From Anaerolineaceae bacterium UBA5211 (GTDB taxonomy: Bacteria; Chloroflexota; Anaerolineae; Anaerolineales; Anaerolineaceae), in NCBI GenBank assembly GCA_002412595.1, contig DHVJ01000060.1, forward strand, positions 62,835-126,834: a stretch of 64,000 bases of DNA, written 5' to 3'. Positions 49,959-59,178 of this stretch are shown piece after piece. Within the stretch, counting starts at the first letter, position 1; every line of letters begins with the position of its first letter. A program made the translations under genes and the position numbers. The notes under the pieces are model-generated. The model saw only the letters and a program-made list of their open reading frames with translations. It did not search any database and was not told where the DNA came from.

Positions 49959-51569
49959 ATGAATTTGATCCAACGCGCGCGAGTGCGCGTCAAACGTGAA
50001 AATGCCCTGCGCCGCAATCACCGCCGCGTGCGGGAATTGACGGCCGAGATTGGGCTGCCGACTGCTGAAACAGCGGCGGACCAGCGGCCGGTCATTTTCT
50101 TTAATGCCTCCACGCGCCTTTCCGGCTTGAGCCAAAACGCCGGTTTCTCCCTGGTCAGCAGTTTGGCGCTGCGCCGGACCGGCCAGCCGGTTATTCACTT
50201 TGTCTGTTTGAATGGGTTGTCGCATTGTGTGCTGGGTACGGATAAGCTCAATCCCAAAGCCCCGCCGCCCTGCGCGGAATGCATGCGCACCTCGCGCGTG
50301 CTATTCGAGGGTGCCCAGGTTTTTCCTTTTACCCTCAAACGGGATGCTGATCTGTCCGATTATTTGACCGATTTATCTTTGGAAGAACTACTGAAAGTAG
50401 AGTGGCAGGACATCCCGCTGGGAAAACTGGTACTGCCTTCACTGCGTTGGGTGCTGCGCATCCACCATTTACAGGATGACGAACCCACCCGTTACCTGGC
50501 GCGCGAGTACATGCTCTCAGCCTTACATGTGGCGCGCCAATTCAAAAAACTGATTGAACAATCCAACCCGCTGGCGGTGGTGGTTTTCAACGGCATGTTC
50601 TACCCGGAAGCTGCCGCGCGCTGGATGGCCCAGCGCCATGGGCTGCCGGTCTATTCGCATGAGGTTGGCATGCTGCCGCTTTCCGCTTTTTTAACCGCGG
50701 AAGAAGCCACGGCTTATCCCGTCAAGGTGGATGAGAAATTCAAATTGAGCCCCGAGCAGAACGCGCGCCTGGATGCTTACCTTAACCAGCGCACCCAGGG
50801 CAAGTTCGTTACCGCCGGCGTTAATTTCTGGCCGGAAATGCGCGAGCTGGACGATGCTTTTTGGCAACGCGCGGAGCAGTTCGAGGCGGTTGTGCCGGTA
50901 TTCACCAATGTGGTTTTCGATACTTCACAAGGCCACGCCAATGTGGTCTTCGAGCATATGTTTGCCTGGCTGGACCTGGTGTTGGAAGAGATCAAAGCCC
51001 ATCCGGAAATCTTTTTTGTGCTGCGCGCCCACCCGGATGAGGAGCGCCCCGGCAAAGAAAGCCGCGAGACGGTATCGGACTGGGTCAAAGCGCGCGGGGT
51101 AGAGCAGCTGCCCAATATGCTCTTCATCGGCCCGCGCCAGTTCATCAGCTCTTATGAATTGATCGCGCACGCCAAATTTGTGATGGTCTATAATTCCACC
51201 GTCGGCTTGGAATCTTCCGTGCTGGGCAAGCCGGTGTTGTGCGCCGGAAAAGCGCGCTACACGCAGATTCCCACGGTGTTCTTCCCGCAAAGTGTGCCGG
51301 ATTACCGTGCCAAGCTGCGTGAATTTCTGGCAGCCGACGCAGTAACCCACCCGGATGAATTCCAACGTAACGCCCGCCGCGTGCTCTACAGCCAGCTCTT
51401 CCGCGCTTCGCTGCCCTTCGGCGATTTCCTGGAAGAGGACGGCGTGTGGCGTGGCTATGTGCGCTTGAAGGACTTCAAAGCCGAGGCGCTCTACCCGCAC
51501 AACTCCGCCACCTTGCAGGTGGTATTGGACGGCATCTTGAAAGGGACGCCCTTTATACAGGACCTATGA
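49959..51569 (+). CDS. Capsule-polysaccharide-synthesis-like glycosyltransferase with an N-terminal Cys cluster
   Basis: This 536-residue protein starts at an ATG with only weak upstream purines, 9 bases after the NeuB stop. The C-terminal half has FVLRAHPDEERPG, YELIAHAKFVMVYNSTVGLESSVLGKPVL, the same pattern as the gene at 34163 and KpsS-type enzymes. The N-terminal region has Cys residues in HFVCLNGLSHCVLGTD and PPPCAECMRTSRVLFEGA, a conserved-looking C-x2-C cluster that may bind metal. It probably transfers a sugar to the polymer. Its stop overlaps the next start (ATGA). Confidence 0.72.
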   Translation: MNLIQRARVRVKRENALRRNHRRVRELTAEIGLPTAETAADQRPVIFFNASTRLSGLSQNAGFSLVSSLALRRTGQPVIHFVCLNGLSHCVLGTDKLNPKAPPPCAECMRTSRVLFEGAQVFPFTLKRDADLSDYLTDLSLEELLKVEWQDIPLGKLVLPSLRWVLRIHHLQDDEPTRYLAREYMLSALHVARQFKKLIEQSNPLAVVVFNGMFYPEAAARWMAQRHGLPVYSHEVGMLPLSAFLTAEEATAYPVKVDEKFKLSPEQNARLDAYLNQRTQGKFVTAGVNFWPEMRELDDAFWQRAEQFEAVVPVFTNVVFDTSQGHANVVFEHMFAWLDLVLEEIKAHPEIFFVLRAHPDEERPGKESRETVSDWVKARGVEQLPNMLFIGPRQFISSYELIAHAKFVMVYNSTVGLESSVLGKPVLCAGKARYTQIPTVFFPQSVPDYRAKLREFLAADAVTHPDEFQRNARRVLYSQLFRASLPFGDFLEEDGVWRGYVRLKDFKAEALYPHNSATLQVVLDGILKGTPFIQDL

Positions 51570-52507
51570 AACCCGATTGTTCCATTATTATCCGCGCGTT
51601 TAATGAAGAGCAGCATATTGGCCGCCTGCTGAATGGTATTCAGCAGCAGACTGTCAAAAACGTGCAGGTCATTCTGGTGGATTCGGGTTCGACCGACCGC
51701 ACGGTGGAAATTGCCAAAGAAGGGGGCGCGGAAGTGGTGAGCATCTCCCCGCAGGAATTTACCTTCGGGCGTTCGCTCAATGTGGGTGTTCGTACGGCTA
51801 CAGCTGACCTGCTCCTGATTGCCAGCGCGCATGTTTATCCGGTTTACCCGGACTGGATCGAGCGCATGTTGGAACCCTTCTCCGATGAGCGTATCGCGTT
51901 GGTGTACGGAAAACAGCGCGGTGTGGCGGCTTCACAGTTTTCGGAACAACAGCTTTTTACGCATTGGTATCCGGAAGAATCCCAAAAAATCCAGGACTAT
52001 CCTTTCTGCAACAATGCCAACGCAGCCATCCGCAAATTATTATGGACTGAACATGCCTATGATGAAAGTCTGCCCGGTTTGGAAGACCTGGAGTGGGCCC
52101 AATGGGCCTTTGACCAGGGCTACCGCATCGCTTACAGCGCCGAAGCTGAGATCATCCACGTGCACAGCGAATCCTGGCGGGGCATTCACAAGCGTTACAC
52201 GCGCGAAGGCATGGCCTTCAAGCAGATTTACCCGCACGCCACCTTCAGCCTGGGCGATTTGCTGCGCCTGTTCCTGAAAAATTCCTTCAGTGATTTGGGC
52301 CAAGCTGTCCATCAGCGTGTTTTTTTTCGCCAATTTGGCAGCATCCTGCGCTTCCGCTGGCTGCAATTTCATGGCACCTACATCGGTTACCAGCGCTCCG
52401 GCCCGCTCACCTGGCAGCTCAAACAATCCTTTTACTACCCGCGCGAAAATGGGGACAAAAACGGCGCAAACGCCAAACGGGATGTCAAACCCATCACTTA
52501 CGATTAA
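51566..52507 (+). CDS. Family 2 glycosyltransferase
   Basis: About 313 residues from the ATG at 51566, which overlaps the previous TGA. The frame is open to 51446 but that part is inside the capsule-like gene. It has the GT2 start DCSIIIRAFNEEQHIGRLLNG, VILVDSGSTDRTVEIA (DSGSTD), ADLLLIASAHVYPVYPDW and a C-terminal EDLEWAQWAFDQGYRI (E-D-x-E-W acceptor/base motif). It probably adds one sugar to the chain. A small hairpin with a T run follows. Confidence 0.9.
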   Translation: MKPDCSIIIRAFNEEQHIGRLLNGIQQQTVKNVQVILVDSGSTDRTVEIAKEGGAEVVSISPQEFTFGRSLNVGVRTATADLLLIASAHVYPVYPDWIERMLEPFSDERIALVYGKQRGVAASQFSEQQLFTHWYPEESQKIQDYPFCNNANAAIRKLLWTEHAYDESLPGLEDLEWAQWAFDQGYRIAYSAEAEIIHVHSESWRGIHKRYTREGMAFKQIYPHATFSLGDLLRLFLKNSFSDLGQAVHQRVFFRQFGSILRFRWLQFHGTYIGYQRSGPLTWQLKQSFYYPRENGDKNGANAKRDVKPITYD

Positions 52508-52510
52508 AAT

Positions 52511-52529
52511 AAACCTGTAAGGTTTTTTA
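52511..52529 (+). terminator. Weak terminator-like hairpin after the GT2 gene
   Basis: AAACCT (52511-52516) and AGGTTT pair around GTA and are followed by a T run. The stem is only 6 bases, so it may terminate partially or not at all. Confidence 0.4.
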
Positions 52530-52552
52530 TCACTTGTTTGCTGGAGGGTAGT

Positions 52553-53230
52553 TTGAAAGAAAAAAAGATCGCTGCGCTGGTGCCCATGCGTCATCACTCC
52601 CAGCGCGTGCAAAATAAAAATTTCCGCGACTTGGCCGGAAAACCTCTATTCCACTACATTATCGAAACCTTGTCGGCCTGTCCGGAAATCGACCGCATCG
52701 TGGTCAACACAGACAGTCAGCCCATTCAGGAGGATCTGGCGGCGCATTATCCGCGGGTTACAGTTTTGGTGCGCCCACCGGAGCTGTGCGCGGACGATGT
52801 CCCCATGAACGATATCCTGCTGTATGACACACAACATGTGCCGGCCGATTTGTACCTGCAAACCCACAGCACCAATCCGCTGCTCAGGCCGGAAACGGTC
52901 TCAAAAGCCATCCATGAATTTCTAGCCAAGTCAGACGAATACGACTCGCTTTTCTCCGTGACGCGCCTGCAGACGCGTCTGTGGGACCGCTTTACCCAGC
53001 CGCTCAACCACGACCCCGAGGTGCTGCTGCAAACCCAGGACCTGCCGCCAGTTTATGAGGAGAATTCCTGTATTTACATCTTCACCGCGGGAAATTTGCG
53101 TGAACGCCACAACCGCATCGGGCGCAAGCCGCTCATGTTTGAGACGCCTGTGGAGGAAGCCCTGGATATTGACGAGAATATCGATTTTTTGATCGCGGAC
53201 TTGTTGATGAAGAACCGTCGCAATTCCTGA
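52553..53230 (+). CDS. Acylneuraminate cytidylyltransferase-family protein
   Basis: About 225 residues from the TTG at 52553 with GGAGGG about 5 bases upstream; the TTG at 52538 is less likely. Motifs: AALVPMRHHSQRVQNKNF (variant of the ARxxSxRxxxKN loop, with PMRHHSQR), IDRIVVNTDSQPIQEDL, LQTHSTNPLLRPETV and EALDIDENIDFLIAD. It is a CMP-sugar synthetase-like enzyme, the third in the locus. It precedes a hydroxyacid dehydrogenase and an SDR, suggesting a third nucleotide-sugar module whose product is unknown. Confidence 0.83.
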   Translation: MKEKKIAALVPMRHHSQRVQNKNFRDLAGKPLFHYIIETLSACPEIDRIVVNTDSQPIQEDLAAHYPRVTVLVRPPELCADDVPMNDILLYDTQHVPADLYLQTHSTNPLLRPETVSKAIHEFLAKSDEYDSLFSVTRLQTRLWDRFTQPLNHDPEVLLQTQDLPPVYEENSCIYIFTAGNLRERHNRIGRKPLMFETPVEEALDIDENIDFLIADLLMKNRRNS

Positions 53231-53272
53231 CTGGTATAATCCCAGCCATACCACTTTATTTATCAGGTGAAT

Positions 53273-54256
53273 ATGCAAACCTATCAGATACTGCTTTCTG
53301 CCCCTTATATGCTGCCCTTCGTGGAACGTTTTAGGCCGGTTTTTACCCATTACGGCTGCGAGTTGATCATCCCGGACGTGAACGAACGGCTGGAAGTGCT
53401 TCAAATCCTGGCATATGCCGGCCAGTTCGACGGCACGGTGTGCGGCGACGACCGCTACACGCCCGATGTCATCCGGCAGTGCAGCCCGCGCTTGAAGGTC
53501 ATCTCCAAGTGGGGCACCGGCATCGACTCCATCAACCAGGAAGCCGCTGCCAAACAAGGCGTTAAGATTTGCCGTACGACCAATGCCTTCACCGTGCCGG
53601 TTTCGGATAGCGTCATGGCTTATATGTTGGCCTTCGCGCGCCGCCAGCCCTGGATGGACCGCGAGGTCAAATCCGGCCGCTGGCAGAAGCTGCCCGGGCG
53701 CGCACTGAGCGAATGTGTGCTGGGTGTGATCGGTGTGGGTAACATTGGCAGGGAAGTGCTGCGCAAGGGACATGCCTTCGGTATGACCCTGCTGGGCAAT
53801 GACATTATTCCGATTTCCGAAGAATTCACGCAGGCCAACCATGTGGAGATGGTCAGTTTGGAAGAGCTGCTGCAGCGCGCTGATTTCATCAGCGTGAACT
53901 GCGACCTCAACCTTACCAGCCATCACATCATCAACAGCGACTCGCTGGCGCTGGTCAAACCCACCGCGGTGGTCATCAACACTGCCCGCGGGCCTTTGGT
54001 GGAGGAAGCCGCGCTGGTCAGGGCGTTGCAAGAGGAACGTCTGGGGGGCGCCGCGCTGGATGTTTTTGAAGTTGAGCCCCTGCCGGGCGATTCTCCGCTG
54101 CGCGGTATGGACAATGTCATGTTAGCGCCGCATAATTCCAATTCCTCACCGACGGCCTGGGAAAAAGTGCATTGGAACACCATTTTGAACTTATTGGATG
54201 GGCTGGACATTCCCCATCCGGATTTTGAAGAAGTCAAGCAAAAGAACAGCAGGTGA
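53273..54256 (+). CDS. D-2-hydroxyacid dehydrogenase family protein
   Basis: About 327 residues from the ATG at 53273 (AGGTGA just upstream, spacing short); a GTG at 53267 is the alternative. It has VISKWGTGIDSIN, the NAD loop GVIGVGNIGREVL, a normal acidic residue after the second strand (LLGNDIIPI), catalytic Arg in NTARGPLVEE and an acidic residue in DVFEVEPLPG. In place of the usual TPHxxG it has APHNSNSS, which keeps the catalytic His. Such dehydrogenases next to cytidylyltransferases and SDRs occur in sugar clusters; the substrate is unknown. Confidence 0.85.
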   Translation: MQTYQILLSAPYMLPFVERFRPVFTHYGCELIIPDVNERLEVLQILAYAGQFDGTVCGDDRYTPDVIRQCSPRLKVISKWGTGIDSINQEAAAKQGVKICRTTNAFTVPVSDSVMAYMLAFARRQPWMDREVKSGRWQKLPGRALSECVLGVIGVGNIGREVLRKGHAFGMTLLGNDIIPISEEFTQANHVEMVSLEELLQRADFISVNCDLNLTSHHIINSDSLALVKPTAVVINTARGPLVEEAALVRALQEERLGGAALDVFEVEPLPGDSPLRGMDNVMLAPHNSNSSPTAWEKVHWNTILNLLDGLDIPHPDFEEVKQKNSR

Positions 54257-54260
54257 GAAT

Positions 54261-55025
54261 ATGGCGGATAGAAAAAAGGTAATGTTGATCACGGGCGCGG
54301 CCGGCGGTATTGGGCGTGCTGTGGTGCAGGTTTTCCACGAACACGGCTGGCAGGTGGTGGGGGTGGACCGTGCGGAATTTGGCCCCGGCTTTCCTGAGGA
54401 CGGGCTCTTTATCCAGGCGGACATTGCCAACCCGCAGGATATTGAAGAAATCTACCGGCGCACGGCCGAGTTCAGCCCGCTGCTGGACGCGGTGGTTAAT
54501 AATGCCGGTGTGCAGATTGCCAAATCGGTATTGGACACGAGCGTGGAGGATTGGGATACCACCATTGCCTCCAACCTGCGCTCTGTATTTCTGGGTACCA
54601 AGCTGGCTCATCCGCTGCTGAAGGCTGCCGGCGGGGGCGCCATCGTCAATATGAGTTCGGTGCATGCTATTGCCACCTCACCCAATATTTCCGCTTACGC
54701 GGCCAGCAAGGGCGGGTTGCTGGCGTTCACGCGCGCCGTGGCGATTGAGTTCGCGGCCGATAACATCCGCGTCAACGCGGTACTGCCCGGCGCGGTGGAC
54801 ACGCCCATGCTGCGTGCCAGCATGAACCGCGGCCATTTCGACGGCCCTTCTGTACAGCAGCGCCTGGACAACCTGGCCAGCAAGACCGTCAACGGGCGCA
54901 TCGGCACCTCGCGCGAGATTGCCCAAACCATTTACTTCCTGGCGGATGATACGCAGTCTTCCTTCATGACCGGGCAGGCCCTGGTAGTGGACGGCGGCGC
55001 AACCGCCAAGCTGAGCACGGAATAA
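54261..55025 (+). CDS. Short-chain dehydrogenase/reductase (FabG-like)
   Basis: About 254 residues from the ATG at 54261 (AGGTGAGA upstream), 4 bases after the previous stop; the frame is open to 54198 but overlaps it. It has the classical SDR pattern: TGAAGGIGRAV, VVNNAGVQIA, MSSVHAIATSP, catalytic YAASKGG and INxxxPGxxxT-like VNAVLPGAVDTPM. It probably reduces or oxidises a sugar together with the dehydrogenase upstream. Substrate unknown. Confidence 0.9.
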   Translation: MADRKKVMLITGAAGGIGRAVVQVFHEHGWQVVGVDRAEFGPGFPEDGLFIQADIANPQDIEEIYRRTAEFSPLLDAVVNNAGVQIAKSVLDTSVEDWDTTIASNLRSVFLGTKLAHPLLKAAGGGAIVNMSSVHAIATSPNISAYAASKGGLLAFTRAVAIEFAADNIRVNAVLPGAVDTPMLRASMNRGHFDGPSVQQRLDNLASKTVNGRIGTSREIAQTIYFLADDTQSSFMTGQALVVDGGATAKLSTE

Positions 55026-55032
55026 AAAACGC

Positions 55033-55845
55033 ATGTCCATTAAAGAAACCCTCAAGCACACTCTGCCGGACCCTATGTTGTCCGTTTTGAAAAATGGCCG
55101 TGACGGCATTCAACGTCTGCCGGATGACATTCAGGCGTCCACGCACCCCTGGCGGCGGGCGGTCAATGCGCAGCTGCGCCCCCTGCATAATATGTACGCA
55201 GGCAAGCGCTGTTTCATCATCGGCAATGGCCCCAGCCTGAAGAATACCGATATGCGCAAGCTGCGCGGGGAATACACCTTCGGTATGAACCGCATCTACC
55301 TGATGTTCCCCGAGCTGGGTTTTGAGACCTCTTTCTTTGTGTCCATAAATGATTTGGTGATCGAGCAGTGCGCGGCGGACATCCAGAAGCTGAGTATTCC
55401 TAAATTCATTGCCTGGCACGCGCATCCATGGCTGCAACCGGACGAGAACATGTTTTTCCTGCATACGTCTTACACCGGCCCCAAGTTTGCCCGCGATATC
55501 ACCAAACGCTTATGGGAGGGCGCAACGGTCACCTACGTGGCCTTGCAGGTGGCTTATTACCTGGGTTTCAGCGAGGTCATTCTGATCGGCGTGGACCACA
55601 GCTTTGCCACCAAGGGCAAACCCAACACCACCATTGTGTCCGAGGGCGACGACCCAAACCATTTCAACCCGGCCTATTTCGGCAAAGGCTTCCGCTGGCA
55701 GCTGCCCGACCTGGATACCTCCGAGGTAGGTTATGCCATGGCGCGCCAGGCTTATGAAGCCGACGGCCGCCGTGTGCTGGATGCCACTGTGGGCGGCAAG
55801 CTGACCATCTTCCCCAAGGTGGAATACGATTCCCTGTTTGATTGA
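55033..55845 (+). CDS. DUF115 / MptE-like protein
   Basis: This 270-residue protein has the DUF115 core: KRCFIIGNGPSLKNTD (nucleotide-binding turn), FGMNRIYLMFPELGF, VTYVALQVAYYLGF and EVILIGVDHSFA. The family includes 6-hydroxymethylpterin pyrophosphokinase MptE of archaea and proteins found in glycan and flagellin-modification loci, where a glycosyltransferase-type role is suspected. In this locus a sugar or nonulosonic acid transfer role is more likely than folate chemistry. It lies 7 bases after the SDR gene, and its stop overlaps the next start (TGATG). Confidence 0.83.
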   Translation: MSIKETLKHTLPDPMLSVLKNGRDGIQRLPDDIQASTHPWRRAVNAQLRPLHNMYAGKRCFIIGNGPSLKNTDMRKLRGEYTFGMNRIYLMFPELGFETSFFVSINDLVIEQCAADIQKLSIPKFIAWHAHPWLQPDENMFFLHTSYTGPKFARDITKRLWEGATVTYVALQVAYYLGFSEVILIGVDHSFATKGKPNTTIVSEGDDPNHFNPAYFGKGFRWQLPDLDTSEVGYAMARQAYEADGRRVLDATVGGKLTIFPKVEYDSLFD

Positions 55846-56840
55846 TGAAAGATTATCCACTCGTCTCAATTGTTACCCCATCCTATAATCAGGCAGCTTA
55901 CCTGGAAGATAGCCTGCGTTCCGTGTTGGAGCAGGATTACCCCAACATTGAATACCTGGTGGTGGACGGCGCTTCTACGGACGGCAGCGTGGAGATTATC
56001 GAGCGTTATGCCAAGCGCCTAAGCTGGTGGGTGACCGAGAAGGACCGCGGCCAGGCTGAGGCCATCAACAAAGGCCTGCGGCGCGCCAAAGGCGAGTTTG
56101 TGGCCTGGCTCAACTCGGACGACCTGTACGCGCAGGGGGCCGTTACCAAGGCGGTGGCTGTCTTGTTAACCAACCCGGACTTGGGCCTGGTCTTCTCCGA
56201 TGTGTTCTCCATCGACGCAAAAAATGAAGTGTTCAACACTATGCGCTACGGCGACTGGGGCTTGATGGATCTGATGTCTTTCCACATCATCGGCCAGCCG
56301 GGTGTGTTCATCCGCCGCTCTGTACTCGAAAAGGCCGGTTATCTGGACCTGGATTATCACTATCTGTTGGACCACCAGCTATGGCTGCGCATGGCAGCCC
56401 TGGCGCCCATTCGCCACATTCCAGACTTCTTCGCGGCGGCGCGCTTCCACGCGGCGGCTAAGAACGTGGCTATGGCGGCCGAGTTTGGGCGCGAAGCCTT
56501 TGCCATCGTGGATTGGATGCAGGCTCAGCCTGATTTGGCGCCGCTCTTCAATGAAGATGAGCGCAGCATACGCGCGGGTGCCTACCTTTTAAGCGCGCGC
56601 TACTTACAGGACGGCGGGCAGCAAGGGCGCGCCTTCGTTCACTATCTCAAGTCTCTGTGGTATCATCCAGCCACAGCCTGGCGCGAAAAGCGCCGTATGC
56701 TGTATGCCCTGGGCAGCCTGGTGCTGCCGTTGGGTAATCTGCGCGACCGTTACCTGCAAAAACGTTCGCGAAAAGTCCGCAGCCTTGAACTTCAGGAATA
56801 TACGAGTTTATTTGACTATGCCCAAACAAAAGAAAAATAA
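55845..56840 (+). CDS. Family 2 glycosyltransferase
   Basis: About 331 residues from the ATG at 55845, which overlaps the DUF115 gene's TGA by one base. It starts with PLVSIVTPSYNQAAYLEDSL, YLVVDGASTDGSVEII, RAKGEFVAWLNSDDLYAQG (DxD-like NSDD) and YLLDHQLWLRMAALAP. No membrane helices. The C-terminal 80 residues are basic and helical. It resembles the GT2 gene at 58350, so both probably arose by duplication. Its last 23 bases overlap the membrane transferase gene. Confidence 0.9.
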   Translation: MKDYPLVSIVTPSYNQAAYLEDSLRSVLEQDYPNIEYLVVDGASTDGSVEIIERYAKRLSWWVTEKDRGQAEAINKGLRRAKGEFVAWLNSDDLYAQGAVTKAVAVLLTNPDLGLVFSDVFSIDAKNEVFNTMRYGDWGLMDLMSFHIIGQPGVFIRRSVLEKAGYLDLDYHYLLDHQLWLRMAALAPIRHIPDFFAAARFHAAAKNVAMAAEFGREAFAIVDWMQAQPDLAPLFNEDERSIRAGAYLLSARYLQDGGQQGRAFVHYLKSLWYHPATAWREKRRMLYALGSLVLPLGNLRDRYLQKRSRKVRSLELQEYTSLFDYAQTKEK

Positions 56841-58353
56841 GCAACACTCATCTGATTTAAAGAAAAAAAGTACCCGCTGGGTTTGGCTGGCATTGATTGT
56901 CCTGGCCTTCCTGCTGGGGACGGCCGTGCGCTTTTATGATCTGAAAGACGCGCCTCTGGATTTTCACCCTACCCGCCAGCTGCATTCGGCCTTGATCGCG
57001 CGCGGCATGTATTACCAAACGCTGGAGGACGCGCCCAAGTGGCAGCAAGACATGTCCCTCAAGCAGTGGAAAACGGAGGGCTTGATCGAACCGCAGATCA
57101 TGGAGCGTTTGACCGCCTGGTCTTATCAGCTTTTGGGTTCCGAACAGTTGTGGGCCGCACGAGTGTGGGCTATCCTGTTTTGGACGCTGGGCGGTGTTTT
57201 TCTGTGCCTGCTGGCTAACGAACTCTTTGGCCTGGCCGGTTCTGTGCTGGCTGTGGTCTATTTCATGTTGTGGCCTTACGCAGTCATGTCCAGCCGCGCT
57301 TTCCAACCTGAATCGCTTATGGTGGCTACCATCATCATGGGCCTGTGGGCGGCCGTGCGCTGGATGAAGCAGCCCACCTGGGGGCGCGTGGTGCGTGCCG
57401 GGCTGCTGTGCGGGCTGGCTATCTATGTTAAATCTGTGGCGGTCTTCTTTATTGCCCCCGCGCTGGCCGGGTTGCTGCTGAGCAATTTTAAATTTAAAGA
57501 GCTGTTGAAAAATAAGCAAGTTTGGCTGTTGTTCGTCTTGTCGGTTAGCCCGTATATTGCCTACCACATTTACGGTGTGTACATCCTGGGGCTGTTGGGC
57601 GAGCAATTCAGCCTGCGTTTCTTCCCCAACCTGTGGGTGGACCCGGTTTTCTATTTACAGTGGATCGGCGAGATCAAGAGCGTGGTGGGTCTGGAAGTCT
57701 TCCTGACCGGTGTGATCGGAATTTTGGTTTTTCCAAATAAGCGTTGGAAAGGAATGCTGGTTGGTTTGCTGGTCGGCTATTTTATTTACGGCTTCACTTT
57801 CTCTTATCACATCTCTACGCATGATTATTACCAGATGCCCTTGCTGGCCATTACCGCCCTGGGGTTGGCGGCAGTTTTCGAGGCGCTGATTGGCAGCCTG
57901 CCGGTTAAAAATCGCTATTCGCTGGCGGTCATTGCGCTGGTGCTGGCTTCATTTATGGTGTTGAAGACCTGGGATGCACGCGTGACGCTCAAGAAGACCG
58001 ATTATCACAATGAAACCCGTTTCTGGGAAAAACTGGGCGACCAGTTGGGTCATGCCAGCCACGTGGAAGGATTACTGACCGATTATGGCTACCGCCTGGC
58101 TTATTGGGGCTGGGTGGACGTGGATCCCTGGATGGATACGGCCGACATCAACCTGCGTGAGTTGGCCGGTAACGATGTGGACCTGAACGCGGCATTCCAA
58201 TCGGCTGTGGTGGGCAAGGATTACTTCGTTATCACCCAGATGGACGAGCTGGCGCGCCAACCGGAATTGAAGCAGGCCCTGGATGATAATTTCTCCGTGA
58301 TCGAATCCACCGATGAAGTAATCATCTACGACTTGCATACGGTGGAAAAGTGA
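56818..58353 (+). CDS. Membrane-bound GT39/PMT-type glycosyltransferase
   Basis: About 511 residues from the ATG at 56818, inside the previous gene's 3' end; the frame is open to 56704 but that part is the other gene's reading. A Lys-rich N-terminus is followed by about ten hydrophobic segments. The first loop has LKDAPLDFHPTRQLHSALIARGMYY, with Asp-Phe-His in place of the Asp-Glu of many PMT enzymes. It probably transfers a lipid-linked sugar outside the membrane, for example to a glycan or protein. A hydrophilic C-terminal domain (about 430-511) follows. Confidence 0.82.
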   Translation: MPKQKKNKQHSSDLKKKSTRWVWLALIVLAFLLGTAVRFYDLKDAPLDFHPTRQLHSALIARGMYYQTLEDAPKWQQDMSLKQWKTEGLIEPQIMERLTAWSYQLLGSEQLWAARVWAILFWTLGGVFLCLLANELFGLAGSVLAVVYFMLWPYAVMSSRAFQPESLMVATIIMGLWAAVRWMKQPTWGRVVRAGLLCGLAIYVKSVAVFFIAPALAGLLLSNFKFKELLKNKQVWLLFVLSVSPYIAYHIYGVYILGLLGEQFSLRFFPNLWVDPVFYLQWIGEIKSVVGLEVFLTGVIGILVFPNKRWKGMLVGLLVGYFIYGFTFSYHISTHDYYQMPLLAITALGLAAVFEALIGSLPVKNRYSLAVIALVLASFMVLKTWDARVTLKKTDYHNETRFWEKLGDQLGHASHVEGLLTDYGYRLAYWGWVDVDPWMDTADINLRELAGNDVDLNAAFQSAVVGKDYFVITQMDELARQPELKQALDDNFSVIESTDEVIIYDLHTVEK

Positions 58354-59144
58354 AAGTAAGCGACAAGCGGGCGCCGGTGGTGTCCATCATCACCCCTTCG
58401 TATAATCAGGCTAATTATCTGGAAGAGACCATCCAATCGGTGTTGGGGCAGACCTACCCGAATATCGAATACATCCTGATTGACGGTGCTTCCTCGGATA
58501 AAAGTTTGGATGTTATCAAAAAGTATGCTGATAAACTGGCTTATTGGGTTTCCGAGAAGGATAAAGGCCAGACGGATGCTATTAACAAAGGCTTTGCGCG
58601 TGCGCACGGCGAGATCATTGCCTGGCTCAATTCGGACGATACCCTGGAACCCCATGCGGTGGCTGAAGCGGTGGCTTTCCTGGATGAGCATCCTGAAGTG
58701 GGTCTGGTGTACGGTGATGCCAATTACATCGACGAAAAGGACCGCGTGATTGGCCGTTTCCCGGCCGCGCAGACCGACTTAACAAAATTACGCCGCGGCT
58801 ATGTGCACATTCCCCAGCAAGCCTCTTTCTTCCGCAAGGCGCTGTGGGATCTGGTTGGCCCGTTGGACGACAGCTTCTTCTTCGCCATGGATTACGACTT
58901 GTGGACGCGCCTGGCGGCCGTCTCCGAACTGCACTACCTGGAGGGGCGTACCTGGGCTAACTTCCGCCTGCACGCCGACGCCAAGACCATCGCGGCCGAC
59001 GACCGCTGCTGGCCGGAGATGCTGCGCGTGCATTATAGGGAAGGCGGTTCACGCTTCGCTCCTATTGTGCTGAAATATCAAATCCGCAAGTTGGCCGCGC
59101 CCTTTATACGCCGGCGCCGCCAGCGCTTGTTCAAGCAGGACTAG
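58350..59144 (+). CDS. Family 2 glycosyltransferase
   Basis: This 264-residue protein starts at a GTG overlapping the previous TGA (GTGA). It has PVVSIITPSYNQANYLEETI, YILIDGASSDKSLDVI, ARAHGEIIAWLNSDDTLEP and FFFAMDYDLWTRLAAVSELHYL. It lacks membrane helices. It is the last gene of the glycan locus and similar in architecture to the gene at 55845. It probably adds one sugar of the chain. Confidence 0.9.
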   Translation: MKVSDKRAPVVSIITPSYNQANYLEETIQSVLGQTYPNIEYILIDGASSDKSLDVIKKYADKLAYWVSEKDKGQTDAINKGFARAHGEIIAWLNSDDTLEPHAVAEAVAFLDEHPEVGLVYGDANYIDEKDRVIGRFPAAQTDLTKLRRGYVHIPQQASFFRKALWDLVGPLDDSFFFAMDYDLWTRLAAVSELHYLEGRTWANFRLHADAKTIAADDRCWPEMLRVHYREGGSRFAPIVLKYQIRKLAAPFIRRRRQRLFKQD

Positions 59145-59178
59145 TCTTTTTAGTTGAATCCTGAGAAAGGATACTCCT

